Assembly: GCF_003265705.1 (NCBI RefSeq)
Contig: NW_020312867.1
Location: 3,313,307-3,377,306, forward strand
DNA: 64,000 nucleotides
Direction of reading: 5' to 3'
From: Callorhinus ursinus
Lineage: Eukaryota > Chordata > Mammalia > Carnivora > Otariidae
The notes below the pieces were generated by a model that was not told where the DNA came from, made no database searches, and saw nothing but the letters and a program-made list of their open reading frames with translations. A program made the translations under genes and the position numbers. Of this stretch, positions 25,021 through 36,540 are shown in pieces. Every line of letters starts with the position of its first letter. Within the stretch, counting starts at the first letter, position 1.

Positions 25021-25724
25021 GCACGGGTTTAGATAATCTGAAGTCCTAACCCAGCCCCTGGGGCTCAGAAAAGGCTTCCTGGAGGAGGGGATGCCTAAAC
25101 TGAGCTAGGTTAAAGGCAAGGTCATGGCGAGGAGGGTATTCCAGGGCAAGAAAGCTGCAGGGCGTCTGGCTTTGGTCCTACAGGGCTGCAGGGCCTGGCA
25201 GGACTGAGCTGCAGCCCCGGGCAGCTGAGAGCTGGGCCAGTCTCAGGGGGAAGCCAGCAGAGCCAAACTTTCCAGAGCAGCGTGACCCACAGGCCTGGGA
25301 CATTCTGCCTGAGAAGGCTGTTCTCACTGGTCCTTGGCGCTCTCTGGAAGGCACTGCAGGGTGTCTGCATCTGGGCGGAGAGAGCAGGCAGGGTGGGCAG
25401 GCAGCATCACTCACCTGGCAGGGACCTCCCTCTTCCAGCTGCCCCCCATCTCCTCACCTTCAGACTCCTCCAGGAAGGCTCCCGCAAAGCGCTGCAGTCC
25501 CCAGGGACCACCCTTCCCTGGAACCTTCCAGCCCAGACCATGGGAGCCACACACTCCCGCATTAGGTCATATTCTGGTGTGGAATGATGACGAAGCCGCA
25601 CAGCGGGTCACAGAGTACAAAGCGCTTTTCTGGATCTAGTGTGGTACTGCTGAAGGGTGCTAGGGCAACAGTTACCTCTGGGGAGGGGGCCAGAGGCAGG
25701 GATGAGGGACGTTCATTAATTTGT

Positions 25725-25850
25725 ACAGGAGCTGTGTGACCTTGGGCAAGGCCTTAACCTCTCTGAGCCTCAGTTCCCATCTCTGTAGAGTGGGGATGAT
25801 ATTGGCACCACCTCTTAGAGCTCCTAGAAGAGGACATGAGAGAATACCCA
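25725..25850 (+). repeat. MIR fragment
   Basis: 'GAGCTGTGTGACCTTGGGCA', 'CTCTCTGAGCCTCAGTTCCC', 'GTAGAGTGGGGATGATATTG'. Confidence 0.8.
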
Positions 25851-26319
25851 CAAAGGGCTGAGCGTGCCCTGCGGTACCCTCAGTCTTTCCAAAGCCCCCA
25901 AAGGTTGCCTCCCCTGCAGGAAGTTCACCCTCCCAGCCCCCTCCACCCGTATTCTACCCAGCCTGTCCCTCCTCTGGCCTACTGGACCAACCACACACTT
26001 CATGTCTTCACTTCTGAATTCGAAATTCAGTTGCCCTATGAGGCTCTCTGGCTTCCCCAACGAGACTGCAATCTGGCAAAGGTGGGAGCCTCACTTTCCC
26101 CTTCGCCTTTCCTCCTCCTCCTCTCTGGCCTCCCCTCCCCCTTCTGTACCTGCAGCCAGGCCTCCGTACAGGTCTGCGCATCCCAAGGGCTCTCACAGCC
26201 CACTGCAGTAGCTTGGACATTTGGCTACCATCTTTGGCCAAAAAATAATGCAGCTCTGGACGAATGTGTACCTGCTGGTCTCCACTGAGCAAATCTCCAG
26301 GAGCTGGTCCTACTCTGCT

Positions 26320-26640
26320 TCCTCAGTGGAGGAACCTTCCGTGGTCCCCCATTCTCTGATAAAGCAAGCCAAACTCCTCAGCCTGACTTTCCGGACCATT
26401 CACAGGCTGATCTCACCTGGTTCTTCAGCCTTATCCTCAGGCTCTGGGTGGGGAGCTCCTTCAAAACAAAAGGTTCCGGGCTCCTAGGTCGGCGGCCCAG
26501 CCCTGCCTCTCTGCTTCTGCCCGTGTTCTTTCCTCTGCCCAGGAGACCCCTCCTCCTTTTCCCATGGTCATTCATCCAGGCATCCTCCAGGAAGTCCTTC
26601 CTGGTCTCCTCCTCTCGGCAACAACCCCTCCCAGATAGAA
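26320..26640 (+). repeat. L2-like fragment
   Basis: 'AAGCCAAACTCCTCAGCCTG', 'CGGACCATTCACAGGCTGAT' and 'GGCATCCTCCAGGAAGTCCT' are typical of L2 3' sequence. Confidence 0.65.
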
Positions 26641-27230
26641 GGAAACTCTGGGCCTCCCCCCCCCCCGCCCCCTGCAATCTGCCCTCCAGCCTTGGGTCAC
26701 AAGAAGTGCTGAAAGGTCTTAATTCCTGTCTGCTGTGAACCTGATGGCAGGGGTCACTTTCATCCTTCTCCCCATGAGGGCCCAGCTCATAATATGTGTG
26801 TGCTGTGTGGCCCTTGGGCCATCCTCACTCCCAGAGCTCAGAGGCTGGGAGTAAGAATTCACCCGGATGCCAGGACACTCTTGAGGCTGAGTTCTGCTGA
26901 CCCCAACGCCACCTTGGCTACATTTCTTAATGGAGCCCCACGCTCCGACAGCCACACTCCCGGAGCCTGAACATGAAAGATCTGGCCACCGTCCCACTCA
27001 ATACAGATATCTGTCCACCCAGCCTCCCATCAGGGGCCTGAGGTGTCAGCTGAGGTCTGCATCGTCAGAGCATCGCAGACTCCTTGCAGTCAGAAGAGAC
27101 CTTGGAGACTATCGTACAGAGGCTGGGAGCTGTGAGAAGCAATGGGAGGAAAGTGGCGATGTGTCTGCGGTCCCATGTGCCAGAAGATGCTGCAGTGACA
27201 CCATCAATGCACATCACCCTTGCAGGGAGC
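26641..27230. other. Stretch with nothing recognised
   Basis: A C run at 26657-26666; otherwise no repeat or exon supported. Confidence 0.4.
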
Positions 27231-27234
27231 AGCT

Positions 27235-27465
27235 GAGTCCCCACTACGTACTGGCACTGTGCCTAGCAATTTGGATTCATTTTCGGTTTTTAATCTCTTA
27301 CTGCCCTGCAAAGCGGAGGTTATATATGCACTTGATTTTACAGGGGAAGGAAACTGAAGCTCAGGGCAGTGAAGTCACTAAACCAAGGTCACACGGCTAG
27401 TGGGGGGGCGGGGAGCAGGATTCAACTGCAGGCACACCTGACTCCAGAGCCTGTGCTTTTCCATC
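27235..27465 (-). repeat. MIR
   Basis: 'TTGATTTTACAGGGGAAGGA', 'AGTGAAGTCACTAAACCAAG', 'TCACACGGCTAGTGGGG'. Confidence 0.75.
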
Positions 27466-27479
27466 ATTAATCCTACATA

Positions 27480-27830
27480 TATTTGGTTTATCACAAATTT
27501 ACCGTGGAGATGCTGGTCGCGTTTTAGTTCTTGTCTGGACTATAGTTACACAAGTATGTGTAAACTTATAATCTGTGTACTTTTCTGCATTTATAACTTC
27601 AACTTTCTTTAAAGATTTCTTTATTTGAGAGAGACTGCGCGCATGTGAGAGCGAGCAGGGGGAGGGGCAGAAGGAGAGGGAGAGAAGGGGACTCTGCACT
27701 GAGCGTGGAGCGTGACGCAGGGCTCAATCTCACGTCCCCAGGATCTCGACCTGAGCCGAAACCAAGAGTCAGATGCCCAACCAACTGAGCCACCCAGGTA
27801 CACCTCAATAAAGTTCTCTTTTAAAAACAG
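27480..27830 (+). repeat. Old L1 3' end interrupted by a CAN-SINE
   Basis: 'AACTTATAATCTGTGTACTTTTCTGCATTTATAACTTCAA' (in two parts) before the SINE and 'CAATAAAGTTCTCTTTTAAAA' after it match the end of an old L1. Confidence 0.6.
27608..27804 (-). mobile_element. CAN-SINE
   Basis: Reverse copy from 'AAAGATTTCTTTATTTGAGA' to 'GAGCCACCCAGGTACACC', nested in the L1 fragment above. Confidence 0.94.
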
Positions 27831-28669
27831 GTTTTTGTCCCAGAGATGAATATATGCTAGAGATTTTCAGGATGTAGAATACTCTTAGTACTAGATTCTG
27901 AAGCTAGAATGCTGTTTCTCTCTTTTCTTTTTCTTTTTAACTGCCTTTCTATTTTAACCAGGACTGTTCTCAAAATCTCAAAACTCCCACACCAGGCCAA
28001 GCAGAATTTCACCTGCTGCCCATTGCTCAGACCACAACGAACATTTTCTCGTACTCAGATTCCCAGCCCAGGTGCCACCCAGTCAACACTCTACTTCCAG
28101 AAGCTGGCAGAGCTCTATAGTCTTTGCAACCTGCTCCTCATCCACCCATATGCAGGGATCAGATGGTGAGACCCGTCGCTGTATCACTGGTTAATCCCCA
28201 GCTTCATGAGGCGGCCAGGCAGTGATGTCTGGATGCTTCCATTCCTTGTACCAGGCCAGGGTGGGCAGAGAAGCCTTCTGTGTGTACAAACACAGCCTTC
28301 TGCTTAGGTGGCTCCTGCTGGACTCCCTCGCCAACTCGGCCCTCTGTGGCTTTTATCTTCCCGCCCAAAATAACCATTGGCTTCAGTGGTTCTCTGGACA
28401 TAAATCAGATTCTCATGAGAGCCCGTGAGCAGCTTGAGGACAGGAAGGGCACGTTCTCCATCTCTGTTTCCCCAGTGCACCAGGGCAAAGGTTTGTGGAA
28501 TTTAGCGAGCTCCTCTGTGTGCCTGGGGGGACCTGAGCTGGGCAGCGAGAACTCACTAGCAAACAGTCATGCTCTCTGAAAGCTCAGAGTTGAGAGAAAA
28601 CACCAGCACTAGCCAATCGCAATAGAAGGCAAAAAATACTAAAGGCTGTAAGAAAAGGATGAAGTGCTT

Positions 28670-28870
28670 TTGGAGTTCAGAGGCGAAAGAGATTGGGGGA
28701 AGGGCGGGTGCCAAAGGTTTCAAGGCAGAGGGAGCATTTGGGCTGAGCATTACAGACGGGGCAGAAGGACACTCTAGATGGAGGAGACAGCATAAAACAA
28801 GGCCCAGGGCTGGGGAGTCCAGGGTAGACTCAGGAAACTGGCCCCGTATGGCCCTGAGCTAGGGATGCTA
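28670..28870 (-). repeat. L2-like fragment
   Basis: 'AGGCAGAGGGAGCATTTGGG...GGAGACAGCATAAAACAAGGCCCAGGG' resembles reverse L2. Confidence 0.55.
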
Positions 28871-28944
28871 AGGGCTGAGGCTGGGGCTGGAAGGCATATG
28901 GTACCAGCGGGAGCCTCGAATGGCACGACATACCAAGTGATTTC

Positions 28945-29105
28945 CTGCACTGTCTAGCAACTAGCCACATGTGACTATTTAAATTTAAATGAATTAAAAT
29001 GGGAAAAAATGTAAAATTCATAGCCACCTGTGGTTAGTGGCTACCATATTGGACAGTGCAGATGTGCACCACTTCCAGACAGTTCTACTGGATGGCGCTG
29101 GTACA
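28945..29105. mobile_element. hAT-like non-autonomous DNA element, copy 2 (short)
   Basis: Both ends look alike in inverted order ('TGCACTGTCTAGCAACTAGC' left; 'AGTTCTACTGGATGGCGCTGG' right), with 'TAGTGGCTACCATATTGGAC' inside. Same family as 59596-60480. Confidence 0.7.
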
Positions 29106-29317
29106 CATGGCAGAGAATCCAGAAGATGTTGAGTGGAGGCATGACATGGGCAGAGCTGGGCTTCAGGAAGATAAATTTGTCCTTAGTGAGGAGTAAGTGA
29201 CTGGAGGGTAGGAGAGACCTGGACCTGGTAGTAGGCCAGAGAGCATTGCAATAATCCAGGCAAGATCAATAACCACTTCCCTTCCCTCTGTTCACCTCTT
29301 CCTATCAGTAAGCAGGA

Positions 29318-29490
29318 AAGTGGTTCTCAAAGCATGGTCCCTAGAACAGCAGTATCATCTGAGAATGCCTTAGTGTACAAATCCTCAGGCCCCACCCCAG
29401 ACCTACAAAGTCAGAAACTTGGGAAGTAACTTGTGTTTTGATCAGCCCTCTCATGGTTCTGATGCACACTCAGGTGTGGGATCTGCCAGC
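29318..29490 (+). mobile_element. MER5A-like hAT element
   Basis: 'AGTGGTTCTCAAAGCATGGT', 'CAGGCCCCACCCCAGACCTA' and 'GTTCTGATGCACACTCAGGT' match MER5A in order. Confidence 0.85.
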
Positions 29491-29514
29491 ACCGAGGCTA
29501 GGGGCCACGCTGGT

Positions 29515-29720
29515 TCCAAAGTAACTCCACACTCTGGAATCAGAAGACGTGGCTCCATGTCCTGACTCAGACATTAACTAGTGTGCTTAAACTCTTTGGC
29601 CGCAGTTTACTTTAATAACCCTCTGTGGTTATTGTAAAGATCAAAGAAGTCAACACATGCACTTTTCTTAGAAGAGTGCCTGGCATATAGGTAAGTCAAT
29701 GAATGTTAATTATCATTTTA
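29515..29720 (+). repeat. MIR
   Basis: 'CTCTGGAATCAGAAGACGTG', 'TAACTAGTGTGCTTAAACTC', 'GAGTGCCTGGCATATAGGTA'. Confidence 0.8.
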
Positions 29721-30194
29721 ATCCTCATGTGCCACTTCATCTAAACTCCTATGGTACCAAGCTGAATTCCTCCCACATACAATGGACCAGCATCTGTCTC
29801 CTGCCATGAGCTATGGCCTCCTGCCTGTCCATCATATGATATTCCTAGGCCCACTCCTCTATAGTACCAGTGACTTCTCTCCAGGCCAAAGGCGTCAGTT
29901 CCTCTCCCAGAAGGCAAGGGCATGTCTTGTGTCAAGGCACAAGAGGCGGATTTAATGTCTTGAGCTAAGATGCCCTATAAGGGGTCAAGTCAGAAGATGG
30001 CCCTTGCGTCTTTCCCTATAAGACTACCTGGGAATAGGAATGTCTGGAAGTGAGTGCCCAGCTGCCCACTGCCATGGAAAGTGTCAAGCCTGTTCAGCTG
30101 ATCTATGCCAGACAGAAGGATATGGGAAACAGTACCTGGGGTTCTGCCTACTGCAGGGGCTGGATCCTAACTCAAGAAACCAGCCAGAGGGAGA

Positions 30195-30300
30195 TGGTAT
30201 CAACAAACCTGGATGCTGATCTTGGCAGTGAGATCTCAGGCAGTCATTTTCCTCTCTGGATTCAATTTCCTTACCTCTGATGGGAGGGGGTTGGCCTAGT
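30195..30300 (+). repeat. MIR fragment
   Basis: 'GAGATCTCAGGCAGTCATTT' and 'TTCAATTTCCTTACCTCTGA' follow the MIR core. Confidence 0.55.
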
Positions 30301-30421
30301 GTGGTTCTTAACCTTTTATGGGTCATGGTTTTCTCTGAAAATGAGATGAAAATTGCAGAGCTTCTCCCCCAGAAAAATGCACATGGGCACACATCCAGAC
30401 ACACAAACATTATGCACACAA

Positions 30422-30477
30422 ACATGTGTGCACACGTGTGCACGCGTGCGTGCACACACACACACACACACACACAC
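30422..30477. repeat. (CA)n / alternating purine-pyrimidine tract
   Basis: 56 bases of unbroken purine-pyrimidine alternation: ACATGTGTGCACACGTGTGC, a CGCG-containing centre, then pure CA repeat. Confidence 0.97.
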
Positions 30478-30479
30478 TT

Positions 30480-31540
30480 CTTGTTATTTTAGGCATCAAA
30501 AGACCTCATGAAGCCCATGCATTGATCACCCCCTGGGTCCATGGACACTTGGTCAAGAAACCTTGGCTAGATGGTCTCTAATCATCCGTGATAAGAAATC
30601 GGCTGTATTTGTATCTAATTTAAAGAAACTCTATGTGAAAATTTCACCAAAATGATGAAATCTGAAATGCGATTTCATACGATTCAATTGCTGATGGGCT
30701 GAATGCTACGTATCCCTCCCAGAGCCTGCCCCCTGCCTTGTCATATTGCCTCTGCAGGCTGCCCCCCCTTCCTGCTCCCCCCAGGCAGCAGGGAGTGAGC
30801 ACACAGTCCTGAAGACAAGCCCGGCCCCCATGGGCTGTCTCTGCCACTTCCCAAAGAGTGGACAGATTGTCCCCAGCCATGAGAAGGTAGAAGAGGAGGA
30901 GCTTGCCTGCCTCTCGTTTCCCCACCCCAAATCCCCGGCTCAGATGCCAACCATTAAAGAGGGTCCCAGATGCCACCCCAACCCACAACACACACACACA
31001 CAAGCAAAAACCCTCCCTCACACAGCCACAGCCAAAGGACTATACCTCCAGACACATGGCGGTGTGGTCACTCAGAACAGGCAAGAGATATTTTTAGAGG
31101 CCGAGTGACAGGATGGGTGAGAACAGTTCCCCTCTGTCAGAGCGACGGCCACCACCACCAGCTCTGATGAATCACCACCCACTACGTGAATGTACACGGC
31201 TGTCAGCATGGCCAGACAGGCTGCGCTGGCTTCTAGAATGAATGTCTTGGATTGGTGACCGTGCTGATCACACCAGGCTGCGCCCAGGATCACACCAGGG
31301 GCAAGACTGCCCAGCCCAAGCCAGCGCAGCCTAGCCGGACCCTTAGTCCAGCCCAGCCCAGCCCAGCCTCCTGTGACCAACACAGCCCTCATCAGGACAG
31401 CCTACACCAGGCCACCAGCCCGTGCAGGGGCCCCTCTCTCTGCAAGAGTCCCTCCAGAGGAGCTCTTCATACCTCTCCTCCCCCCAAGGCCATCTGAGGG
31501 AGCCTCCCCCACCTCCACCCCACTGCAGTCTGGATATTAA
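30480..31540. other. Stretch with little recognised
   Basis: Contains a short CA run at 30990-31002 and a CCCAG repeat (31310-31370). No gene supported. Confidence 0.4.
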
Positions 31541-31579
31541 GGCAATGAGCACCTAGTAAATCAGGCAGACTTGAACACT

Positions 31580-32330
31580 GTCAGTGCCACTGTCACCTGG
31601 TTTCATCTTTCTGGAGGGCACTTTGGAAAAGTGCATTCTAAGCCTTAAAAGTGTACATAACTTTAAGCCGGAAATTCTTCTACAATGCATATACACAAAG
31701 ATATAACTAGGAGAACATTTGTTTTGTGTCTACAAGAGTCTTGTATACTGCAGTGAAGTGGGAATTAGAAATGTCCAAAAATAGTGGCTACGTTATCTAA
31801 ATGATACAGAAATATCCTGAAATATTATGCAGTTGTTAAAATATAGTGCTGTGGATCTACATGATTGTAATAACATTCATAACATAATACAAAATTTTAA
31901 AAAGCAGGTACAAAATAGTATATAACATGTGACCCAACTTCTATAAAATGTATGTGCATGCATAGAAAAAAAAGAAAGAAAGAAAACTGGAGGGGCGCCT
32001 GGGTGGCTCAGTCAGTTAAGCATCTGCCTTCGGCTGGGGTCATGATCCCAGGGTCACAGGATCCAGTCCCGCATCTGGGTCTCTGCTCAGTGGGGAGTCT
32101 GCTTCTCCCTCTCTCTCTGCTTGCTGCTTCCCCTGCCTGTGCTCTCTCTCTCTCTCAAATAAATAAATAAAATCTTGAAGAGAAAAGAAAAGAAAACTGG
32201 AAGGAAATATACAAAAATTATGTTCCCAGATGTTGTTTTTGACAGTGGAATTATTTCTCTTGTGCTTATCTGGGTTTTGTTTTACTTCCTTGCTGATTTT
32301 CTGGTGTATGGATGTGTGAGAACATATATT
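31580..32330 (+). repeat. Old L1 fragment split by a CAN-SINE
   Basis: 'AATATTATGCAGTTGTTAAA', 'GTACAAAATAGTATATAACA' and 'TCTATAAAATGTATGTGCAT' match old L1 3' ORF2/UTR patterns; the text resumes after the SINE at about 32191. Confidence 0.55.
31992..32190 (+). mobile_element. CAN-SINE with target duplication
   Basis: 'GGGGCGCCTGGGTGGCTCAG' head, CT body, A-rich tail. AGAAAACTGGA flanks it at 31981-31991 and 32191-32201. Confidence 0.96.
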
Positions 32331-32684
32331 ATTTACATAAGAAAGGTAATAAGAAAGGTCCATTACCATCAGCTGACTCTCACAGCCTCTGGTCTGAACC
32401 ATTCAAAGCCCTTCCTGGTTTCTCATTTAGAGACCCCACCCCTTCAGCCACCACTCTTACCAAGTCTCCATCTGGCTTTGAATTTCCACACCGTCCCCAG
32501 GTGCCCCCTGGAGTTTCACTAATTGAGGGCACCACCCAGCCATCCCCCACAGTCCCCTGATACAGGCCTCCACAGTGGAAGTGCCCTCCTCCAGGAACCC
32601 CTGTCCATGAATCTCATCCAGAGAGAGTGGATCTCATTTTACAATAAGGGAAATAAGTATTATAATAAAGATAAAAGTGGTAGT

Positions 32685-33432
32685 AAATCTGCTGGTGGGA
32701 ATGTAAATTGGTGCAGCCACTGTGGAAAACAGTATGGCGGTTCCTCAAAAAATTAAAAATAGACATACCATATGATCCCGTAATCACACTACTGGGTATG
32801 TACCCAATGAAAATGAAAACACTAATTCAAAAAGATAGATGCACCCCCTGTGTTTACTGCAGCATTATTTACAAAAGCCAAGATACAGAAGCAACCCAAG
32901 CGTCCATCCATAGATGAATGGATAAAAGAGATGTGGCATGTATCTACGATGGAATATTATTCAACCATAAAAAAGGAAAAGAGCATGCTGTTTGTGACAA
33001 CATGGATGGACCTAGAGGGTATTATGCTACATGAAAGAAGTCAGACTGAGAAAGACAAATACCAAATGATTTCACTCATATGTGAAATCTAAAAAAAAAA
33101 AAACAAATGAATACACGAACAAAAAGGAGAATCAGACGTATAAATACAGAGAACAAACTGATAGTGGCCAGAGGGGAGAGGCGTGGGCAAAACAGGTGAA
33201 GGCGAGTGGGAGATACAGGCTTTCACTTACGGAATGAATGAAGTCGCGGGAATAAAAGGCGCACTGTAGGGGAGATGGTCAATGAGATTGTAATAGCATC
33301 CGGTGACAGATGGCGGCTACACTTGGGGTGAGTGCAGCATAAGGTACAGAGAAGTTGAATCACTGTGTTGTACACCTGAAACTAATGTCACACTGTATGT
33401 CAACTATACTGGAAGTTTTTTAAAAAATCTTA
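32685..33432 (+). mobile_element. 5'-truncated L1 insertion with target duplication
   Basis: About 750 bases covering the end of L1 ORF2 plus the 3' UTR ('TACACCTGAAACTAATGTCA', 'TATGTCAACTATACTGG') and an A/T-rich tail. AAAAGTGGTAGT occurs at 32673-32684 and 33433-33444, the direct repeat expected of target-primed reverse transcription. Younger than the other L1 pieces in the window. Confidence 0.92.
32708..33092 (+). pseudogene. L1 ORF2 C-terminus, frameshifted
   Basis: The C-terminal end of the L1 reverse-transcriptase polyprotein. Residues [20 protein letters not shown] start at 32708. The reading frame shifts near 32850 to one containing AALFTKAKIQ and MWHVSTMEYYSTIKKEKSML, and ends SLICEI with a stop at 33090-33092. 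None of the endonuclease or RT catalytic parts is present, so it is inactive. Confidence 0.9.
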
Positions 33433-33464
33433 AAAAGTGGTAGTGAACATTCACTATATTCTGT

Positions 33465-33655
33465 TTTCAATTTTTCTAGAGCACTTTATTATACTCATAT
33501 CACTTAACCCTCGCAACGGCTTTCAAAGTGGGTGCTGTTGTACCCATTATACAGAGGAGGACACCGAGGCCCCACAAGGGGAGCAGCACGACACTTGCCA
33601 AAGGTCACACGGTAAGTCAGGATTCAGACACAGGTCTGACTTGCACATAGGAGTT
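33465..33655 (-). repeat. MIR
   Basis: 'CACTTAACCCTCGCAACGGC', 'CCCATTATACAGAGGAGGAC', 'AAGGTCACACGGTAAGTCAG'. Confidence 0.75.
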
Positions 33656-34148
33656 CAATGGAAGAACTGAACAGGGTATCCTGAGCCCACATTCTAAGGA
33701 GCCATATTCTACGGAGTCCTCCCTTCCAGCTGAGCTCATAGTCACTACACCACCATCCCCCGCCCAGAACCCCACAAAAGCCCAGCTAGGGCCATGTGCC
33801 CTGCACCTCCACACCAGGCCATCATTCCCTCCCAGCTCCAGCACTGGGTCCGCAGGCTCCTCTCACAGGGGTGACGGCACCCCTGTGTGACTGGGGGGGG
33901 GGAGGAGATGGAATCAGCCTGCGTGGCCTCCCACTTTAGGCCTGCTCCCAGCTCCACATCTGGGGCACTGGCTTTGGCTGCACTGTCCTTTCCTCAAGCT
34001 TCTGACTATCTGCCGACTGGGACAAAAGAAAAAAAGGAGTGGAATCCTAGGCCTTGCATTCTAGTCAGTTCCAATTTACTTTTGTATTTTTGAAGTATGT
34101 ACATGGAATCCTCCCACCAGAATATTAATACTAACAATAGCAATAACA

Positions 34149-34357
34149 GGGGCGCCTGGGCGGCTCAGTAGCTTAAACGTCCAACTCTCGATCTCGGCTC
34201 AGGTCTTGACTTCAGGGTGATGGGATCAAGCCCCGTGTTGGGCTCTATGCTCAGTGCAGAGTCTGCTTGTCCCTCCCCCTCCCCCAGGTCTGCCCCTTCC
34301 CCCACGAACACGTTCTCTCTCACCCTCTCCCTTTCAAATATATATATATTTTTTTAA
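34149..34357 (+). mobile_element. CAN-SINE
   Basis: 'GGGGCGCCTGGGCGGCTCAG' head, CT/C-rich body, ends in an AT run. Possible short duplication AGCAATAA on both sides. Confidence 0.94.
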
Positions 34358-34394
34358 AGCAATAATTAAAAGTACTAGCAACAAAACAGCTACT

Positions 34395-34565
34395 TCATCT
34401 TTATTCAATGCTCCAAACCACCCCTGAGAAGCAGGATCTAGTAGCCCCATTTTACAGATGAGCAAACAGAGATGTAACTTACTTAAGGACACTCAGCTAG
34501 GGAATGGCAGCATAAGGATTTGAACAAGTGGTTCTGACACCAAGTGTAGGCTCTGACTGCTGCCC
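34395..34565 (-). repeat. MIR
   Basis: 'CCCATTTTACAGATGAGCAA', 'CTTACTTAAGGACACTCAGC', 'GAATGGCAGCATAAGGATTT'. Confidence 0.75.
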
Positions 34566-34774
34566 CACAGCACATCTCTTAGAAATAAATCAGCTGGTGC
34601 TACCCCTTTCCCACGGAGATGAGAAAACCTAGACCCAGAGAGGGAAAAGTCATCAGCCAGCATCTATTTACTTACTAAGCAGCTACTATGTCTGGTGCAC
34701 TGAGCTAGTGCTGTGAATGAAGAAGCGTTCTGACTCCCACATTCGTTGATAGTGGGGCTCTGAGTGTATACTGA

Positions 34775-34875
34775 TGATTGTCAAAACTGAGCAATGGGTT
34801 CGTGGAGGTTTGTTATACTATTCTCCCTACTTCTCAGCAGGTTTGAAATTTTCCATAATAAAAAAAGTTAAAGAA
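34775..34875 (+). repeat. Old L1 3' end
   Basis: 'GGAGGTTTGTTATACTATTC' then 'AATTTTCCATAATAAAAAAA'. Confidence 0.55.
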
Positions 34876-35249
34876 AAGAAGACAACAGAAAGATGGCTGA
34901 TGAGCATATAAATTCTAAGTCTGGCTTGAACTTAGAAAACCAGTAAAATCACCCAAACTTAGAACTATTTTGCTCTGACAGTTTTGAAGGTCAGGAAAAG
35001 GCAGGTGTACTGGAACCCACTTAGAAGCCTCTCTTCCTCCTTCTTTCTATACAATTTTCTGCCTCTGTGCTGTTGCTAGGAAACCAGCAAGCCAGGAGAA
35101 TCCGAGGCTGGCTGGCTGGGTCTCTCCCCTCCCTCACTGCCCCTCTGGGGGGTACAGTGCCCCTGCCCCTGAAGCTGACCCTAGCAGGCAGCTCTCTGTG
35201 GGTCCACAAGCCACATGACGCGGCCTGAGATCCCGCCCACCGCTGGGAG

Positions 35250-35270
35250 AGAGGCGAGTATAAATCCAGA
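35250..35270 (+). promoter_or_regulatory. TATA-box-like element in a small CpG cluster
   Basis: GCGAGTATAAATCC places TATAAAT at 35259-35265, preceded by CCCGCCC and a cluster of CpGs (35215-35260). An RFX X-box-like GTTGCTAGGAAAC lies at 35072-35084. This could be a minor plus-strand promoter; I see no gene downstream. Confidence 0.25.
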
Positions 35271-35484
35271 GAACTATGATTAGAAAACAAATTACAGGCC
35301 TCTCTCTGCAGGTCCCCAGCTCACAAAAACTTCCTAGCAGTCAGAGGGCCTTTACTCAGGTTGCTCCAAGTCTCCAGAGAGAGCAAACACACGCGAGGCA
35401 GGAGAGTATGACCCTGTGAGTGTGAGTGAGAGAAACTACCCAACAAAGGCAGAAAATGTGACAGATGGGGAGAGGGAGGCCACT

Positions 35485-35705
35485 GGGAGGCAGCACAGCA
35501 TAATGGTCAAGGACTCTAGCAGCAGTTCAGCACCTAAGCCCAGCTCCCCGCCTTCCTAGCTGGGAGACTTTGAGTCCATCCATGTCTTCACCACTCTGAG
35601 CCTTCATTCCTCAGCTGTGAATGGAGGATAATTCTACCTACAGTATGGAGCAGATACAGGGACTGAGTGAGGCAATATAGGTCAAGTGTGTAAGCACACA
35701 CTAAA
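35485..35705 (+). repeat. MIR
   Basis: 'CAGCATAATGGTCAAGGACT', 'CCTAGCTGGGAGACTTTGAG', 'GGGACTGAGTGAGGCAATAT'. Confidence 0.75.
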
Positions 35706-35710
35706 CAGTG

Positions 35711-36540
35711 GCTTAAAAAACTGCTAACCAGGGGCATCTGGGTGGCTCAGTTGGTTAAGCGTCCGACTCTTGATTTCGGCTCAGGTCATGATCTCAGGGT
35801 TGTGAGATCAAGCCCCGCATTGGGGCTTGCTTGGGATTCTCTCTCTCCCTCTGCTTCTGCCCCTCTCTCTCTCGAGATTCTTCCCCCCTCTCCCCCAACA
35901 CCATCCCCCGCACACACGCTCTCGCTCTCTCTCAAATAAATCAATCTTTTCTTAAAAAAAAAAAAAAGTGCTAACCACATGATCCAGCAATTCTGGGATA
36001 CACCCAAAAGATTTGAAAGCATGGTCTTGAAGAGATATTTGTACATCTGTGTTCATAGCAGCGTTATTCACAACCACCAAGCAGTAGAAGCAACACAAGA
36101 GTCCAACAACAGATGAATGGATAAACAAAATGTGTCCTACACATATGATGGAATATTATTCAGTCTTAAAAAGGAAGGAAATTCTGACACATGCTGGAAC
36201 GTGGATGGACCTTGCAGACATTATGCTCAGTGACATAAGCCAGACACAAAGAGGCACATACTGTTTGATGCCATTTATATGAGGTGCATACAGTAGTCAA
36301 ATTAACAGAGACAGAAAGTGGAGTGCTGGTTACCAGGAGCTGGGAAGAGAGAGGACTGGAGAGTTGTTGTTCAAAGGGTAGAGAGTTTCAGTTTTGCATG
36401 AAAGAAGTTCTGGAGATGGACATGGTGATGGTTGCATGGCAGCATGAATGGACTCAACGTGGCTGAACTGTACACGTAAAAATGGTGAAGATAATAAATT
36501 TATGTTATGTGTATTTTATCACATTAAAAAAAATAATAAT
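35711..36540 (+). repeat. Old L1 3' end split by a CAN-SINE
   Basis: 'CATGATCCAGCAATTCTGGG', 'AACAACAGATGAATGGATAA', 'GATGGAATATTATTCAGTCT' and 'AGACATTATGCTCAGTGACA' follow L1 ORF2-end/3' UTR order. The left piece (35711-35730) is separated from the rest by the SINE. Confidence 0.75.
35731..35968 (+). mobile_element. CAN-SINE nested in L1, target duplication
   Basis: 'GGGGCATCTGGGTGGCTCAG' head, enlarged CT/C-rich body, poly-A. TGCTAACCA at 35722-35730 and 35969-35977. Confidence 0.96.

Noticed and set aside
25400..25470. CAG|GTGAGTGA minus-strand donor as another EPB41L1 exon
   Set aside because: Good donor at about 25412, but no convincing acceptor within a normal exon length.
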